Positions 3,915 through 5,754 of a stretch of 5,754 nt of DNA are shown here, one piece after another (the stretch's first letter is position 1; each line of letters starts with the position of its first letter). Location: assembly GCA_900552085.1 (NCBI GenBank), contig URYB01000182.1:1-5754 (forward strand), in the 5' to 3' direction. Under the pieces are notes generated by a model that ran no database searches, was not told the DNA's origin, and saw only the letters and a program-made list of their open reading frames with translations. The stretch comes from an uncultured Lachnobacterium sp. GTDB taxonomy: Bacteria; Bacillota; Clostridia; Lachnospirales; Lachnospiraceae. Made by a program: the position numbers and the translations under genes.

Positions 3915-5754
3915 ATGGCAGAATTTAATGGAACAATCGGAATCACAAAAGAAGATTCAATTAGTAGTTATAAACCAGAAAAATCCTTAAGTAACAGACC
4001 AAATATCATGTATATTGTTTTGGATGATATTGGATTTGCGCAGCTTGGATGCTATGGGTCTACCATTCATACACCAAATATTGACAAACTGGCAGAAGGT
4101 GGTCTGCGTTACAATAATTTTCATACGACAGCAATCTGCTCTGCAACCAGAGCCTCTCTTTTGACAGGAGCTAATCATCACAGTGTAGGTGTTTCTACAG
4201 TTGTAGATACATTGGATGGTAGCTTCCCAAACCAGACAGGTTATATGAATCCATCATATGCAACGACAGCAGAGGTATTAAAAACATTTGGGTATACAAA
4301 TTTTGCTGTTGGTAAATGGCATCTGACACCGTTTAATGAAGCAACAGATGCCGGACCGTTTCAGAATTGGCCACTTGGAAAAGGTTTTGATCGTTTCTAT
4401 GGATTTATGGAAGGATATACGGATCAATATACACCGGATCTGGTGAAAGATAATGAGCGTATTCGTGCACCAAAGACACCGGAAGAAGGGTATCATTTGT
4501 CGGAAGATTTAGCAGAACAGGCCATTCGTCTGGTTAACCGTCAGCATATGGTATATCCAGATAATCCGTTTTTCCTTTATTTTGCATTGGGGGCAGGGCA
4601 TGCACCACATCAGGCGCCGAAGGAATATATAGACCATTATAAGGGAGCGTTTGATGCAGGCTGGGATGAAATTCGGGAGCAGTGGTTTGCAAATCAGAAA
4701 TGCCTTGGTATTGTGCCGGAAAATACGGTTCTGAATCCGAGAAATGAGTTTGTAAAACCTTGGAACGACCTGACGGATGATGAGAAAAAAGTATATGCTA
4801 GATATATGGAAGTATATGCGGGATTTTTGGAACATGCAGATGCACAGATTGGTAAAGTAGTAGACTATTTAAAAGAAATCGGAGAATTTGAAAATACGGT
4901 TATTGTACTGCTTTCCGATAATGGAGCCAGTGCCGAGGGCGGAAAAAACGGTAGAGTAAATCAGGAAAAATCATTGAACCTGTTGGAAGAGACCAATAAT
5001 GTAGAATTAACTTTAAAACATTTAGATGAACTGGGAAGCAGTGCATATTCAAATCCACATTATCCGGTTGGTTGGGCAAATGCAGGAAATACACCATTTC
5101 AATGGTATAAGTCCTGGGTACATTCCGGCGGAGTAAAAGATCCATTGATTGTGAGTTATCCGAAAGGGATACATGCGAAAGGGGAAATCCGTAATCAGTA
5201 CTTGCATGTAATTGATATTGCACCGACAATTTTGGATATTCTTGGCGTAGATAAGCCAGATCATATTAAGGGAATTGCGCAAAAGCCATATCATGGGGCA
5301 AGTTTTGCAGGAACATTTGATAACGCAAAGGCACCGGATGTCAGACATATTCAGTATTATGAACAGACCGGAAACCGTGGTATCTGGAAAGATGGATGGA
5401 AAGCCATCACAAATCATATTTATGACAAAGATTATATAAATGAAACGTGGGAATTGTATCATGTAGCAGAAGACTTTTCGGAGTCAAAGAATGTGGCAGA
5501 ACAATATCCTGATAAGTTAAAAGAACTTATTGCCTTATGGTATGTGCAGGCAGGAAAATATGGCGTTTTACCATTGGGAGATGGACCATATCTGACGCAA
5601 AAGCCGGAAGAATTGCTTAATGTTGTTAAAGAAAATAAGTTCTATATCGAGCCACAGAAATTTACCTATCGTGGAGTATTGCATCCGTTGGATATTACGA
5701 CCAAAACTATGTTTAATCGTAGAAATCATAAGATTACTGTTCAGAAGATCGGAA
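3915..5754 (+). CDS. Cytoplasmic type I sulfatase (arylsulfatase-like), C-terminus outside window
   Basis: The 613 codons present show a formylglycine-dependent sulfatase that hydrolyses a sulfate ester to sulfate and an alcohol or phenol. All active-site positions known from Pseudomonas AtsA can be placed: metal ligands D37 and D38 (LDDIG), the formylglycine cysteine C75 in CSATR with R79, K134 and H136 (GKWH), H229 (AGHAPH), D335 and N336 (SDNG), and K399 (FQWYKSW). The core motif is C-x-A-x-R followed by ASLLTG, not the common C-x-P-x-R. There is no signal peptide or membrane segment, so the enzyme should act in the cytoplasm on imported substrate. AGGAGGG (3901-3907) lies 7 bases before the ATG, 15 bases after the binding-protein stop. 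It already exceeds the roughly 536 residues of Pseudomonas AtsA; the extra C-terminal part (RGVLHPLDITTK, then NRRNHKIT) recalls larger AtsD-like arylsulfatases, so I expect about 100-170 more residues. It needs a maturase not seen here. Exact substrate unknown. Confidence 0.93.
   Translation, partial: MAEFNGTIGITKEDSISSYKPEKSLSNRPNIMYIVLDDIGFAQLGCYGSTIHTPNIDKLAEGGLRYNNFHTTAICSATRASLLTGANHHSVGVSTVVDTLDGSFPNQTGYMNPSYATTAEVLKTFGYTNFAVGKWHLTPFNEATDAGPFQNWPLGKGFDRFYGFMEGYTDQYTPDLVKDNERIRAPKTPEEGYHLSEDLAEQAIRLVNRQHMVYPDNPFFLYFALGAGHAPHQAPKEYIDHYKGAFDAGWDEIREQWFANQKCLGIVPENTVLNPRNEFVKPWNDLTDDEKKVYARYMEVYAGFLEHADAQIGKVVDYLKEIGEFENTVIVLLSDNGASAEGGKNGRVNQEKSLNLLEETNNVELTLKHLDELGSSAYSNPHYPVGWANAGNTPFQWYKSWVHSGGVKDPLIVSYPKGIHAKGEIRNQYLHVIDIAPTILDILGVDKPDHIKGIAQKPYHGASFAGTFDNAKAPDVRHIQYYEQTGNRGIWKDGWKAITNHIYDKDYINETWELYHVAEDFSESKNVAEQYPDKLKELIALWYVQAGKYGVLPLGDGPYLTQKPEELLNVVKENKFYIEPQKFTYRGVLHPLDITTKTMFNRRNHKITVQKIG

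Noticed and set aside
4900..5462. Overlapping minus-strand open frames of 109 and 137 codons opposite the sulfatase gene
   Set aside because: Both lie fully within the conserved sulfatase coding sequence, overlap each other, and show no domain or ribosome site; they are by-products of the sense codons.

Overview
The window looks like chromosomal DNA of a low-to-moderate GC, anaerobic Firmicute, most likely a Clostridia/Lachnospiraceae-type gut bacterium. The reasons are strong AGGAGG-type ribosome binding sites before nearly every gene, tightly packed co-directional genes, an AT-rich intergenic region, a Gram-positive-style lipoprotein binding protein, and a sulfatase whose active-site motif (C-x-A-x-R) is of a kind matured by oxygen-independent enzymes. 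I cannot name a genus from sequence alone. All genes are on the + strand, and no RNA gene, insertion sequence or CRISPR array is visible.

Left part (1-982): the end of one ABC-transporter operon. The C-terminus of a membrane permease (stop at 132-134) is followed without a gap by its ATPase (135-908). Together they resemble the TrpX/TrpY/TrpZ-like uncharacterised importer family (COG2984/COG4120/COG1101), whose substrates include aromatic amino acids in some species. The operon closes with a short exact tandem repeat and a convincing rho-independent terminator (934-982).

Middle (983-1267): about 285 bases without a credible gene. The first half is AT-rich and featureless. The second half is a dense control region with a TATAAT -10 box, a weak -35 box, a cre/LacI-family-like operator upstream of it, one dyad over the -10, one dyad at the predicted transcription start, and a perfect 10-base palindrome further upstream.

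Right part (1268-5754): a four-gene operon in the order ATPase (SsuB/TauB type, GTG start), permease (SsuC type), lipoprotein solute-binding protein (SsuA/TauA/NMT1-like), and a large cytoplasmic type I sulfatase that runs off the right edge. Intergenic gaps are 12-15 bases and each of the last three genes has its own AGGAGG site, so this is one transcription unit.

The simplest model is a sulfate-ester scavenging system. The lipoprotein captures an organosulfur compound outside the cell, the permease/ATPase pair imports it, and the signal-peptide-less sulfatase hydrolyses the ester to free sulfate plus an alcohol or phenol in the cytoplasm. This parallels the gene content of the Pseudomonas putida ats locus (binding protein, permease, ATPase, arylsulfatase). 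No SsuD/TauD-type oxygen-dependent desulfonating enzyme is present in the window, which favours a sulfate ester over a sulfonate as substrate. The maturase needed to make the sulfatase's formylglycine is not in the window and may lie downstream or elsewhere.
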